Assembly: GCA_018814875.1 (NCBI GenBank)
Contig: JAHIYH010000031.1
Location: forward strand, 111,510-175,509
From: Patescibacteria group bacterium
GTDB taxonomy: Bacteria > Patescibacteriota > Gracilibacteria > Peribacterales > Peribacteraceae
Reading direction: 5' to 3'
DNA: 64,000 nucleotides
Below, one piece after another: positions 48,363 to 57,078 of the stretch. The notes beneath the pieces were generated by a model, which saw only the letters and a program-made list of their open reading frames with translations, was not told the origin of the DNA and did no database searches. The position numbers were made by a program, and so were the translations under genes. Position 1 is the first letter of the stretch, and the number at the start of each line of letters is the position of its first letter.

Positions 48363-50276
48363 ATGGAAATGCCCAATGAATCGATCGTCAAAAGGCTCGA
48401 AAGAGACCTCGCTCCCCCTAGCGGGGCAAAGGAGCGTATTTGGGCACGAATCGAGAAACGGTGCAATACAGAGAATGTCCTAGAAAAAATACCTGCAATG
48501 GTTCGTCCGAGTGCATCTGCAAAGAGCAGGATTTGGGCTCGTGTGCTCAGTCGTATTGATGTGCCAGAAAGCGTAGCAATACTTGATAAGCTCAAGGAAC
48601 TTTTGGTTCCTCCTCCAGAATTGGGAGTACATTTAAAGAGGCGTTTTACATTCGCGCAAGCTTCGGTTGTGCCGATACAGCAACGTGCGATTAAGTGGGT
48701 TGCAGCCGCGGTTGTGTTTGCTTTGATCGTAAAGGCAGGTCCACAGCTTTTGATTGCTCCACATACCGTTGCCGAAAGTGCTGTAAGTTTGCTACCCACA
48801 CGCGGAGAAGTTTCCATTTCTGTTGGAGGATTGTGGCAACCAGTGACAGATGAAATCGTGTTGGAACCAGGTGCACTTTTACGTACACATCAAGGGGAGG
48901 CGAGTATTCTTCTGAGGGATGATGGTGTCATTCGATTGGATGCCGGAACTACAGTTCAAATTCACGATACAAGAGATCCGTCGGATTCTAGTGGCTCAGC
49001 GGACACAATGCTTACGCTCGTTGCTGGTCGCATTTGGGTACAAGGACTTATTCCTGCTTCTTTGCGTGGCATTACTGTGCGTACAGATTATGGCATGGTG
49101 AATGTGAATGAGGGGAGCGTTTCTATTGAGGAAAATGAGAGTATTGATGTGAAAGTGTGGGATCGTCGTGCACAAATAATTCAAGGAGATAATGAAGTGT
49201 ACTTGGTTATGGGAGAGAAAATCAGTCTTTCCGAAGAAGGTGGTTCGCTTATCGTGAAGAAACTTTCTGACTCACAATACGATGATGAATGGGTGCAACA
49301 GAATCTCAAGCGCGATGCTGTGCACCGTCGTTCTATTGCACAGCTCCAACAGGAGCGCAGAGCTGCACGTGCAGGAATCCTACCAACATCTATTTTCTAT
49401 CCTGCCAAACGCATTGCAGAAACGGTTGATGTTCTTTTGACATTTGGTGAGGGTGCGCGAACACAAAAGCGCTTGGAGCATGCAAGTGCACGTTTGGATG
49501 AAGTTGCAGGACTACTTGCAGATGGAGAAGTAGAAGCCGTGCGTATTTCACTCGCAGAATATCACGATTCTCTTTTGGCAGTTGCAACTGGTTCCGGAGA
49601 TGATTTGGTGCAGAGACTCATTCAGCAGTCACTTGCAGAAGAAAGTGGAGATATTGCAGCCGTCCTTCCGGGTGATGATGCGTACTTGATCAAGAAGGCT
49701 ATTATGGAAGCAAGTGTTGCGGTTCCAAAAGGCAAGATTACTGCAGCGGACGTAGAAGGTGTGCTTTTGGTGGATACGATTGCAGCTCTTCTGCAGAAAT
49801 TGGATGAAGATGGCACATATGGTTTGTCGGATGTTTGGACAGATCTTTCGGTGCACCTTGTAGTTCTAAATGACGATGGGTCAGATTTGCGCCCCGAAGT
49901 TCGCAAGGAGGCCAGAATGCTTCTATCAGAATTTGCCTTTGTTCTCTCGGAGCATGGAAAGACAGGAGGAGTAGATGGAGCTTTGCTTGCTCAGGTTGAG
50001 GAATATCTTCCACCACAAACTGAGGTGTCTCCTGTGCTTTCGGATGAGGAAATTGCCACTGTTGTAACAAATATCAAGGAGCGCATCTTTATCTACCATA
50101 TGGCTCGATCAAGAATCAATCAGCTGATTGCTGAATTTAAAGCACTTGAGGGCCATCCTGATCAGGGCAGAATTCTCAGGCAGCTAAGATTTGTGATTCC
50201 TGACGGACCGGAGCAGTTCCCGTTGAGGGTCAGGAAGGAGATTATTAGATTACAGTGGGCTAAGGCAGCCTCGTAA
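48363..50276 (+). CDS. FecR-domain membrane protein, putative anti-sigma partner
   Basis: 637 residues. The cytoplasmic N-terminus (1-110) contains the repeated signature AKERIWARIEKR and AKSRIWARVLSRI with LKRRF before one membrane helix (WVAAAVVFALIVKAGPQLL). Then comes a FecR-type beta domain (GEVSISVGGLWQPVTDEIVL, GRIWVQGLIPASLRGITVRT). From about 325 the protein is long, helical and acidic (a DUF5667-like region rich in EEESGDIAAVLPGD). It sits directly behind the sigma gene, in the position of an anti-sigma factor; the short repeat in the N-terminus may be the sigma-binding part. Confidence 0.72.
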   Translation: MEMPNESIVKRLERDLAPPSGAKERIWARIEKRCNTENVLEKIPAMVRPSASAKSRIWARVLSRIDVPESVAILDKLKELLVPPPELGVHLKRRFTFAQASVVPIQQRAIKWVAAAVVFALIVKAGPQLLIAPHTVAESAVSLLPTRGEVSISVGGLWQPVTDEIVLEPGALLRTHQGEASILLRDDGVIRLDAGTTVQIHDTRDPSDSSGSADTMLTLVAGRIWVQGLIPASLRGITVRTDYGMVNVNEGSVSIEENESIDVKVWDRRAQIIQGDNEVYLVMGEKISLSEEGGSLIVKKLSDSQYDDEWVQQNLKRDAVHRRSIAQLQQERRAARAGILPTSIFYPAKRIAETVDVLLTFGEGARTQKRLEHASARLDEVAGLLADGEVEAVRISLAEYHDSLLAVATGSGDDLVQRLIQQSLAEESGDIAAVLPGDDAYLIKKAIMEASVAVPKGKITAADVEGVLLVDTIAALLQKLDEDGTYGLSDVWTDLSVHLVVLNDDGSDLRPEVRKEARMLLSEFAFVLSEHGKTGGVDGALLAQVEEYLPPQTEVSPVLSDEEIATVVTNIKERIFIYHMARSRINQLIAEFKALEGHPDQGRILRQLRFVIPDGPEQFPLRVRKEIIRLQWAKAAS

Positions 50277-50277
50277 A

Positions 50278-50402
50278 AGGTTTATTAAGTTCATTGGGTT
50301 TATGAAGTTTATTAGGTTTGGTTGATATTCTATTTAAGCAGGGAACCTAATAAACGTAATAAACATAATAGACCTAATCAACCTAGTAAACGTTACAAAC
50401 CT
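50278..50402. repeat. word hairpin (GGTTTATTAAG / CTTAATAAAC)
   Basis: AAGGTTTATTAAGTTCATTG, GGTTTATGAAGTTTATTAGG on the left; CCTAATAAACGTAATAAACA, TAATAGACCTAATCAACC and TTACAAACCTT on the right. Same words as 5957-6059. Confidence 0.85.
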
Positions 50403-50407
50403 TTTCC

Positions 50408-50436
50408 TTGACCTCTGCGTTCATCATCAGCAAACT
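50408..50436 (+). promoter_or_regulatory. promoter of efp
   Basis: TTGACC (50408-50413), exactly 17 nt, CAAACT (50431-50436), 7 nt before ATG 50444. Fits the leaderless pattern. Confidence 0.55.
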
Positions 50437-50443
50437 TCGCAGC

Positions 50444-51001
50444 ATGTATTCAATCGCAGAACTCAAAGCAGGCCGAACTATAGTTGTAGACGGAGATCCA
50501 TATATTATTACTTGGAATCAGTTCTCTAAGCAGGGGCGACAGGGTGGCGTGATGGCAACAAAGCTTAAGAATTTAAAGACTGGTAACGTGATTCAAAAGA
50601 CTTTCCAAGGTAACGATAAGCTGCCCCCAGCAGATACTGGATACAAGAAGGTGCAGTATCTTTATGATAATGGGAATGCTTTTACGTTTATGGATTTGCA
50701 AACATACGATCAGTTCGAGCTCAGCTCGGATATGATTGGTGACGGAGCTAAATATTTAATAGAAGGTGCTGAGGTGGATGTACTCATGTTCGAAGATAAT
50801 CCGATTGGCATTCAACTTCCTTCTACTGTGAATATGAAAGTGATAGAAACTCCTCCAGGGGTGAAAGGTGATACTGCAACAGGTGGAACCAAATTCGCTC
50901 AGCTGGAAGGTGGATTGCAGGTTTCCGTTCCTCTGTTCATTAATGAAGGAGACATAGTTAAAGTGAATACGGATACGGGGGCGTATATGGAGAGGGCTTA
51001 G
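50444..51001 (+). CDS. efp: elongation factor P
   Basis: 185 residues, three beta-barrel domains: MYSIAELKAGRTIVVDGDPY, VMATKLKNLKTGNVIQKTF (domain I end), middle barrel, and VKGDTATGGTKFAQLEGGL with VNTDTGAYMERA at the end. Relieves ribosomes stalled at poly-proline. The tip of the domain I loop is SKQGRQGG with Arg 32, as in the Arg-type EF-P (Pseudomonas), not the Lys 34 of E. coli. No modifying enzyme gene (earP, epmA) is nearby. An upstream ATG 50408 overlaps the promoter and is rejected. Confidence 0.96.
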   Translation: MYSIAELKAGRTIVVDGDPYIITWNQFSKQGRQGGVMATKLKNLKTGNVIQKTFQGNDKLPPADTGYKKVQYLYDNGNAFTFMDLQTYDQFELSSDMIGDGAKYLIEGAEVDVLMFEDNPIGIQLPSTVNMKVIETPPGVKGDTATGGTKFAQLEGGLQVSVPLFINEGDIVKVNTDTGAYMERA

Positions 51002-51002
51002 A

Positions 51003-51088
51003 TTCGTATTTCGTATTTAGTATCTAGTATTTCGTATCATCATTCGCGGTCTTTCCGAAATACGAAATACGAGATACGGAATACGATT
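51003..51088. repeat. word hairpin (ATTTCGTATTT / AAATACGAAAT)
   Basis: GATTCGTATTTCGTATTTAG, TAGTATTTCGTATC on the left; GAAATACGAAATACGAGATA, CGGAATACG on the right, loop ATCATTCGCGGTCTTTCC. Between convergent efp and gatB. Confidence 0.82.
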
Positions 51089-52529
51089 ATATTTTCTTCC
51101 TGAGCATCTCATTAACCTTGGCAGGATCCGCCTGCCCCTTGCTCTCCTTCATCACCCATCCAACAATTGCACCAAGAGCTGCTTCTTTTCCTGCTTTATA
51201 GGATTCAATTGCCTGTGGATTTTCTGCAATAGCTTTTTCAACTAGTGCTTCTATCGCACTATCATCGGAAATCTGCTGCATGCCTTCTTCTCCAATAATA
51301 GATGAGGCATTCTTGCCAGTTTCTACCATCTTGGCGAGAACATCTTTTGCAGAGTTGCCTGAAATTGTTCCATCATCAATCTTAGAAAAGAGTTCCAGAA
51401 TAGATTCGGCATTTGGTCCTTCGGATACTGGCTTGTCATTTGAATTCAAGAATCCAAGTAACTGTGTGAGGACGAGTGAACTCGCGCGCTTGGCATCACC
51501 AGTTTTATCATGCACTGCATCAAACATTTCCCTGAGCTTTGGCTGATCAATCAACTGACGAACACTTGCTTCATCCAATCCCAACGATCCGTATTGCGAC
51601 TTAAGCTCACGCGGAAGTGAGGGGAGAGTTTTTCGCACTGCTTCGATCTCACTTTCTTCAAAATGCAACGGTGGAATGTCTGGTTCCGGGAAGTAGCGGT
51701 AGTCCATTGCAGTTTCCTTGTCGCGCAACATCTTGGTCTGTCCTTCTTCATCCTGCCATCCAACTGTAATATCATTCTTTATTGGACCACCTGTCTCTTC
51801 CCATAAATCATTTAAGCGATTGAATTCGTATGTGAGTGCTTTTTCTAGCGCCTTAAAGGAGTTGAGGTTCTTGATCTCACTTCGTGGGTTTAGCTTTTTA
51901 GACCCCTTTTCTCTGAGTGAAATCGATGCATCAAATCGCATCATTCCTTTGAACATATCAGCTTCGCTGGCTCCCACTGCAATTAGGATGCGCCTGAGCT
52001 CTTGTGCGAAGGCTACTGCCTCTTGTGGTGAATGTAGGTCGGGATCGGTAACAATCTCCATAAGCGGCGTTCCTGCGCGATTGTAGTCGCAAAGAGTCTT
52101 TGTTCCGCGATGGGTGAGTTTCCCCGCATCATTCTCCATATGTAATCTAGTCATATGGCACGTGTGTGTACCAGTTACTTTTCCACTTGCATCTACGATG
52201 TCGTATTCCACTTCACCACCTTTGGCGATTGGATAGTCGTATTGAGAGATTTGAAATCCGGGTGGAAGATCAGGATAAAAGTAATGTTTGCGATCGAAGT
52301 GATTGTCTTTTTGTATTTCACATCCAATTGCTAGTGATGCTTTAATAGATTTCTGGATTGCTTCAGCATTTGGAACGGGGAGTGTACCAGGATGTCCCAT
52401 GCATATAGGACAGACGGTAGTGTTGGGTGGTTTGCCGAATGCATCATTATCACAAGAGCAGAACATCTTAGATTTGGTGCTCATTTGTGCGTGAACCTCT
52501 AGGCCTATGACTGCTTCAAGTTCTGGCAT
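51087..52529 (-). CDS. gatB: Asp/Glu-tRNA amidotransferase subunit B
   Basis: 480 residues from ATG 52529 (MPELEAVIGLEVHAQMSTKS). IGLEVHAQ..T.SKMFC with CSCDNDAF...NT.VCPICMGHPGTLP is the catalytic cradle with four zinc Cys. FDRKHYFYPDLPPGFQISQY and MMRFDASISLR follow, and the C-terminal YqeY/GatB tail domain ends VNEMLRKK. With GatA/GatC it turns Glu-tRNA-Gln (and Asp-tRNA-Asn) into the amide forms. Those subunits are not in the window. The frame runs to 52568 but starts in word sequence. Confidence 0.96.
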   Translation of the reverse strand: MPELEAVIGLEVHAQMSTKSKMFCSCDNDAFGKPPNTTVCPICMGHPGTLPVPNAEAIQKSIKASLAIGCEIQKDNHFDRKHYFYPDLPPGFQISQYDYPIAKGGEVEYDIVDASGKVTGTHTCHMTRLHMENDAGKLTHRGTKTLCDYNRAGTPLMEIVTDPDLHSPQEAVAFAQELRRILIAVGASEADMFKGMMRFDASISLREKGSKKLNPRSEIKNLNSFKALEKALTYEFNRLNDLWEETGGPIKNDITVGWQDEEGQTKMLRDKETAMDYRYFPEPDIPPLHFEESEIEAVRKTLPSLPRELKSQYGSLGLDEASVRQLIDQPKLREMFDAVHDKTGDAKRASSLVLTQLLGFLNSNDKPVSEGPNAESILELFSKIDDGTISGNSAKDVLAKMVETGKNASSIIGEEGMQQISDDSAIEALVEKAIAENPQAIESYKAGKEAALGAIVGWVMKESKGQADPAKVNEMLRKKI

Positions 52530-52561
52530 GTTTGGGAGAGTAGCTTGATCGTGATGAACAT

Positions 52562-52615
52562 TCAACAATCAACTTGATTAACATTCAACAATCAACATTC
52601 AACAATCAACAGGTT
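52562..52615. repeat. word tract (CAACAATCAA / AACATTCAAC)
   Basis: Tandem TTGATTAACATTCAACAATC, AACATTCAACAATCAAC. It forms the C-terminal codons and stop region of the four-helix-bundle gene (the VDC stop). The same words are found at 34085 (in korA) and 53093-53146. Confidence 0.75.
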
Positions 52616-53033
52616 CAGTAAGCGGAGTATTCTGAGTATTTTGTAGGATTTTGGCTGAAGCACGGTCATTTTTATTACTTCGGAGCATCTTTATGAATCC
52701 TCCAAGCTGGTTGAGTATCTTTTCTGCTTCTGCCTCAATAAGCTTGAGGTCGTCATCGGAAATAATCCCTTCATCGTGTGCTATATCGAAACTGGCAGTA
52801 ACCTCATTAGTAGAGCCGGTCGATATTTCCAAGAAACGTGCAAAATCGATGTCAGATTTCTTTGAAGAGCCTTCTGCGATGTTGAGAACTACGGAGAGAC
52901 TTGCCCTGCGAATTTGGTCAGCAAGATCATAAGCGCGATGCTTTAGTAGTTTTTGCGTCAAATTTATCACCTGTTTTCGAAAACGCTTTGCGTCGTGATA
53001 AACCTTGAATTGCCGATATCGAAATGCTGCCAT
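52599..53033 (-). CDS. four-helix-bundle protein (S23/Avd-like)
   Basis: 144 residues from ATG 53033. FRYRQFKVYHDAKRFRKQVI, DLADQIRRASLSVVLNIAEG and FARFLEISTGSTNEVTASFD are the hallmarks of the 'four helix bundle protein' family first described from 23S rRNA intervening sequences and related to diversity-generating accessory protein Avd. It is basic and RNA-binding in known cases. No rRNA or DGR reverse transcriptase is nearby. TATTTT lies 8 nt before the ATG. Confidence 0.9.
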   Translation of the reverse strand: MAAFRYRQFKVYHDAKRFRKQVINLTQKLLKHRAYDLADQIRRASLSVVLNIAEGSSKKSDIDFARFLEISTGSTNEVTASFDIAHDEGIISDDDLKLIEAEAEKILNQLGGFIKMLRSNKNDRASAKILQNTQNTPLTEPVDC

Positions 53034-53070
53034 AGCTTCTGAAAATAGCAAATCTTCTGGTATTTTCCTA

Positions 53071-53589
53071 CTACTTTATTTGGTTAATGTCTGCTTGTTG
53101 AGGGTTGATAGTTGAAGGTTGATTGTTGATAGTTGAAAGCGAAGCGTGTTGGACATAATCCACAATCAAAACATTATCCAAATGATCTATTTCGTGTTGC
53201 ACAATACGGGCTTCATATTTTGAAAGTTTGCGTTCCTGTTCTCTCCCCTTTATATCCAGATAAGTAATTGTGATTTCGGTTGGGCGTTCAATTTTGACGT
53301 CTACACCTGGCAAGCTCAAGCATCCCTCTTCCACAATATCAGTTTCTTTCCCCTTCCACGTGATTTGTGGATTGATCATCACATTGGATTTTTTATTAAA
53401 TGTTGCTAAACACATTCGGAGCGAATATCCCACTTGTGGTGCTGCAATACCAACTCCTCCTTCATCTTTCACAGTATCTTTCATATCTTTTATGATCCTT
53501 AGAATTTCTTTTGTAACCTTAGGAATCAACTCCGTCTTCTTTCTTAGAATCGGATTATCGGCGCCGGTCTGGATGGACAAAACGGTCAA
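53071..53589 (-). CDS. def: peptide deformylase
   Basis: 172 residues. GVGIAAPQVGYSLRMCL (motif 1), EEGCLSLPGVDVKI (motif 2, Cys metal ligand) and QHEIDHLDNVLIVDYV (motif 3, two His and catalytic Glu). Removes formyl from nascent chains. From about residue 148 the tail SLSTINNQPSTINPQQADIN is translation of TTGATTGTTGATAG words (53093-53146). The start is TTG 53589 or the TTG 9 nt later. Confidence 0.95.
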   Translation of the reverse strand: MTVLSIQTGADNPILRKKTELIPKVTKEILRIIKDMKDTVKDEGGVGIAAPQVGYSLRMCLATFNKKSNVMINPQITWKGKETDIVEEGCLSLPGVDVKIERPTEITITYLDIKGREQERKLSKYEARIVQHEIDHLDNVLIVDYVQHASLSTINNQPSTINPQQADINQIK

Positions 53590-53665
53590 AGGGGAAAGGG
53601 GAAAGGGGAAACGGTCTTATTTTACCCTGTTTCATTTTTCATTTTTCATTTTTCATTGTTTTTTA
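53585..53665. repeat. word tract (GGGGAAA / TTTTTCA)
   Basis: GGTCAAAGGGGAAAGGGGAA, AGGGGAAACGG, then CATTTTTCATTTTTCATTTT. Two different words without perfect complementarity between them (CCCC/TTTT arms do not pair), so it is more a tract than a hairpin. Confidence 0.6.
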
Positions 53666-54238
53666 GGCCATTATTTTCTTCTTCCCAGCCCTCCGCATCA
53701 GATCTTCTACCGATTCTATTTTTCCAGCTTCAATCATTTTAAGAAGAGCTTGAGCCGTGAGGAGAACGTCAGGGAGTGCGCGATGACGATTTGTAGGCAT
53801 CTCCAATCCGAGTCTCATTGATACTATGTCAAGGTTGTGTCTGAATTCATTAGGGAAAATGCTCTGGCTTAGACGCATTGTGCAGATGGCTTCTGGGATC
53901 TCTATGTATCCCCAACAGTTTTCCTTCTCTATATTAAGAAACCCCATATCAAAAGCTGCATTATGAGCTACTAGAATCGATTCTTTTGCGAAGTCCAGAA
54001 ACATTGGTAGAACCTGATCAATTGTTGGGGCTCCAATAACATCATCGTTACTAATGTGATTAATTTGAGCGGTTTCTGCTGGGATCGTTCGCTCGGGATT
54101 CACAAACGAATTAAATGGTGCGTCAGTGAGTATCTGTCCGCCTTCAATACGCAGAGCTGCTAACTCAATAATCTTATGCCCACGACGTGGGTCTAATCCT
54201 GTTGTCTCGACGTCAAAAATCGTGAAGTTTGGAAGCAT
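53663..54238 (-). CDS. DnaQ-like 3'-5' exonuclease
   Basis: 191 residues. IFDVETTGLDPRRGHKIIEL is ExoI (Asp, Glu). AETAQINHISNDDV is the family 'H.I....V', ESILVAHNAAFDMGFLNIEK ExoII, and MPTNRHRALPDVLLTAQALL ExoIII (H-x4-D), a DEDDh nuclease. Could be the proofreading epsilon subunit or an RNase T-like enzyme; it lacks a UvrC or helicase fusion. TATAGT (54247-54252 on this strand), 8 nt before ATG, indicates a leaderless gene. Confidence 0.92.
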   Translation of the reverse strand: MLPNFTIFDVETTGLDPRRGHKIIELAALRIEGGQILTDAPFNSFVNPERTIPAETAQINHISNDDVIGAPTIDQVLPMFLDFAKESILVAHNAAFDMGFLNIEKENCWGYIEIPEAICTMRLSQSIFPNEFRHNLDIVSMRLGLEMPTNRHRALPDVLLTAQALLKMIEAGKIESVEDLMRRAGKKKIMA

Positions 54239-54299
54239 GGGGTACGACTATAGCGTAACTTCAAAACGGATCGAGTTAGTTTGCTTGACTCAGAGGAAC

Positions 54300-54368
54300 G
54301 TTAATTCGTTATTTAGTTATTTCGTTACCTCGAAACTCATTTTCGAAATAACGAGATAACGAAATAAC
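54300..54368. repeat. word hairpin (TTATTTCGTTA / TAACGAAATAA)
   Basis: GTTAATTCGTTATTTAGTTA, TTTCGTTACCTCG on the left; CGAAATAACGAGATAACGAA and ATAACG on the right. Same as 26765 and 39035. Confidence 0.82.
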
Positions 54369-54394
54369 GTGCTATTCTAATAACCTCACTTATT

Positions 54395-55060
54395 ATGAGT
54401 CATTCAAGAATTTCCATTGGTCACATTCTTAAAGAGCTTGAGCGTATTTACGATCCACCTAAATCATTTATTGATTGGAAGACACCGCTTGATTTATTGG
54501 TTGCAACTATCTTGAGTGCTCAATGTACTGACGTAAGAGTGAATATAGTCACCAAGAAGCTCTTTAAGCTGTGTCGCACCGCTGAAGATTATCGAGATAT
54601 TCCGCGCGTAGAGTTAGAGAAGCTGATTCATTCGTGTGGAACGTTCCGCAGAAAAGCGAAACATATACAAGGTTTGAGTCATATATTAATTAATGAGTAT
54701 AAAGGGGAGGTTCCGCAGACAATGGAGGGTCTAGTTGAACTTCTGGGAGTTGGGCGCAAGACGGCGGCAATCATTCTGTATGCGGCATTTGAGAAACTGG
54801 AAGGAATCGCGGTCGATACGCATGTCATGCGCCTGGCTCAGCGATTAGGTCTATCTCAACACAAGACACCCGAGAAAATTGAAAAGGATTTGATGAAGAT
54901 TGTTCCAAAGGAGCAGTGGGGGAGGCTTAATACATTACTTATTAGTCATGGAAGAGCAGTTTGTACTGCACGGAATCGCAAGTGTGGGCAGTGTGTTTTT
55001 ATGGATACCTGTCCTTCTTCGCAAGCTCGTGGCAAGAAAGACTTGGCGCAAGAAAGGTAA
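54395..55060 (+). CDS. nth: endonuclease III
   Basis: 221 residues. LLVATILSAQCTDVRVN, the helix-hairpin-helix LVELLGVGRKTAAIIL with catalytic Lys, VDTHVMRLAQRLGL with catalytic Asp, and a complete 4Fe-4S loop C-x6-C-x2-C-x5-C (CTARNRKCGQCVFMDTC). Bifunctional DNA glycosylase/AP lyase for oxidised pyrimidines. The lysine/arginine tail after the cluster is short. Confidence 0.96.
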   Translation: MSHSRISIGHILKELERIYDPPKSFIDWKTPLDLLVATILSAQCTDVRVNIVTKKLFKLCRTAEDYRDIPRVELEKLIHSCGTFRRKAKHIQGLSHILINEYKGEVPQTMEGLVELLGVGRKTAAIILYAAFEKLEGIAVDTHVMRLAQRLGLSQHKTPEKIEKDLMKIVPKEQWGRLNTLLISHGRAVCTARNRKCGQCVFMDTCPSSQARGKKDLAQER

Positions 55061-55163
55061 ATTTGGTTTTGTGAGTTTTATTACCGAATTCCTTGCGTAA
55101 CTCATGCAAACTCTGTGTCGTTATTTGGCTGAAACACTATTTGGTGTATCCTAAGCACATAGT

Positions 55164-57038
55164 ATGTCTACCTACCTTATATTATTTATTGCAGGAATCC
55201 TCACGATTCTGCTTCCGTGTATTCTGCCACTTATTCCTATTGTTCTTGGAGTGAGCATTGCCGGAAGAAGCAAATGGCGCCCACTGCTCACTGTTCTGGG
55301 AATGGTTGTGAGCTTTGTGGGATTTACGTTCCTCTTACTTGTTGCGCTCAGGCAGTTTGTGGAAGTTGCAGATTACATGCGTATTGGTACGTATTACATT
55401 CTCCTTCTCTTTGGATTAGGATTCGTGACACATAATCGTCTTATTCAAGATATTGGAGCGCTTTTAGGAGCAAGCTTCTTCATTGGCAAGGGGTGGCCAT
55501 CTGTGGGTATTGCGGCTGTATTCGGTATTATTGCGATGCACATAGGCGGAAGAGTGGCTACATGGTTGCAGACACTTGGAACGGGGGTGCAAACAAAGAC
55601 TCGAGAAGATTTAGGGACGGATAACCCTGCTACTGCTTTTATTATGGGTCTTACGATGGGGCTTGTATGGGTTCCGTGTGCAGGTCCTGCATTGGGTTTT
55701 GCTTTTACGCTTGTACGTGAACAGCCGGGGCTCATGGCACTCTTGTCATTGCTAGCGTATGGATTAGGGACTGCGGTACCACTGCTTCTTATCGGGTACG
55801 GAGGCCAAGCTGCTGTTCACTCTGTGCATGCACTGAGTAAATATAGCGGTCGTATCAAACAGGTTGCTGGTGTACTCCTTATTGCAACAGCCATAGCATT
55901 CCAGCTCAATTTATTCTTGAATCTGCAAACATGGCTCGTTGAGAATACGAACTTTGGGACACTTGGTACGGATCTTGAAGAACAAATCTTTGGTGAGAAT
56001 CAAGAATCCGAACCCGCGGTGGAACCCTCAGAAGATCCCGCAATGGAGCCAAGTGAAGAGTCCATTGAAGAACCAGCCAAAGAACCTTCTTCCCCTTCCT
56101 CCGAAATGAATCTTCCTAAACTTCCAACAATTATTCGCGCACCGGAATTTACAGGCTTAGGGCCATGGCACAATGCAGATCCTTTCACACTTGAAAGCTT
56201 GAAGGGAAAAGTGGTCCTTATAGATTTCTGGACCTATAGTTGTATCAATTGCATCAGGACACTCCCGTACATTCAGGGATACTGGGAAAAGTTCCAGGAC
56301 AAACCGTTTGTATTACTCGGTGTACACACTCCTGAATTTGTATTTGAGAAGAGCGAAAGCAATGTTGCCGATGCTATCAAGCGGCATGGGCTAACGTATC
56401 CCGTTGCTCAGGATAATGATTTTGGAACCTGGAAGGCATTTTCGAATCGTTACTGGCCGGCGAAGTATCTGATCGATGCTGAAGGATATATTCGTTACAC
56501 CCATTTTGGAGAAGGAGGATATGACGAAACAGATCTAGCTATTCAGAGTCTTCTGAATGAAATTGGGGCAATTGAAGAACCAATGGACGTGACTGAAGAT
56601 GTGACTTTGCGACGTCGTGATCAAACACCAGAAACCTATTTGGGCAAACGAAGTTGGAATGATTTGGGGAACGGTTCTATGTTTCCGTCAGATGAAGTCG
56701 TTTCATACGATTCACCAGAGTCTCTCAAACTTCATAACTACTATTTGGTGGGGGATTGGCAGTTGGCAGATGATGAACGTCAAGTTTTGCGTTCCGGTGA
56801 AGGAGAAATCAGGATGAAGTTCCTTGGATCGGAGATGAATTTGGTAATGGGCTTAGAAGACGGAGCCCCATCGGGCTCAGTGAGTGTGGAAGTTGATGGA
56901 GAGCCAGGACAATCCTTCACTGTCGATCGAGATGATCTCTATAATATCTTCGTTGGAGAGTACGGAGAACATGAAGTAATGATACGGGTCTCCGGAAAGG
57001 GGGTAGAAGGGTATGCGTTTACGTTTGGATCAAATTAG
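55164..57038 (+). CDS. DipZ-like CcdA-thioredoxin fusion protein
   Basis: 624 residues. Residues 1-255 are a CcdA/DsbD membrane domain with two active Cys (TILLPCILPLIP, Cys about 19; LVWVPCAGPALG). An acidic Pro/Glu linker (260-310) is followed by a TlpA/redoxin domain with FWTYSCINCIRTLPYIQGYW (CxxC) and LTYPVAQDNDFGTWKAF. The C-terminal 130 residues are a beta-sandwich (WQLADDERQVLRSGEGEIRM, VEVDGEPGQSFTVD) as in DipZ. Passes electrons from cytoplasmic thioredoxin to extracytoplasmic disulfides. TTGGCT-16-TATCCT lies just upstream. Confidence 0.92.
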   Translation: MSTYLILFIAGILTILLPCILPLIPIVLGVSIAGRSKWRPLLTVLGMVVSFVGFTFLLLVALRQFVEVADYMRIGTYYILLLFGLGFVTHNRLIQDIGALLGASFFIGKGWPSVGIAAVFGIIAMHIGGRVATWLQTLGTGVQTKTREDLGTDNPATAFIMGLTMGLVWVPCAGPALGFAFTLVREQPGLMALLSLLAYGLGTAVPLLLIGYGGQAAVHSVHALSKYSGRIKQVAGVLLIATAIAFQLNLFLNLQTWLVENTNFGTLGTDLEEQIFGENQESEPAVEPSEDPAMEPSEESIEEPAKEPSSPSSEMNLPKLPTIIRAPEFTGLGPWHNADPFTLESLKGKVVLIDFWTYSCINCIRTLPYIQGYWEKFQDKPFVLLGVHTPEFVFEKSESNVADAIKRHGLTYPVAQDNDFGTWKAFSNRYWPAKYLIDAEGYIRYTHFGEGGYDETDLAIQSLLNEIGAIEEPMDVTEDVTLRRRDQTPETYLGKRSWNDLGNGSMFPSDEVVSYDSPESLKLHNYYLVGDWQLADDERQVLRSGEGEIRMKFLGSEMNLVMGLEDGAPSGSVSVEVDGEPGQSFTVDRDDLYNIFVGEYGEHEVMIRVSGKGVEGYAFTFGSN

Positions 57039-57068
57039 GTTGTAGGTTGTAGGTTGTAGGTTGTAGGA
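57036..57068. repeat. tandem word GGTTGTA (four copies)
   Basis: TAGGTTGTAGGTTGTAGGTT and GTAGG, a one-armed word array between the DipZ-like gene and thyA, with no inverted partner. Confidence 0.75.
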
Positions 57069-57078
57069 TTGGAGTCCG

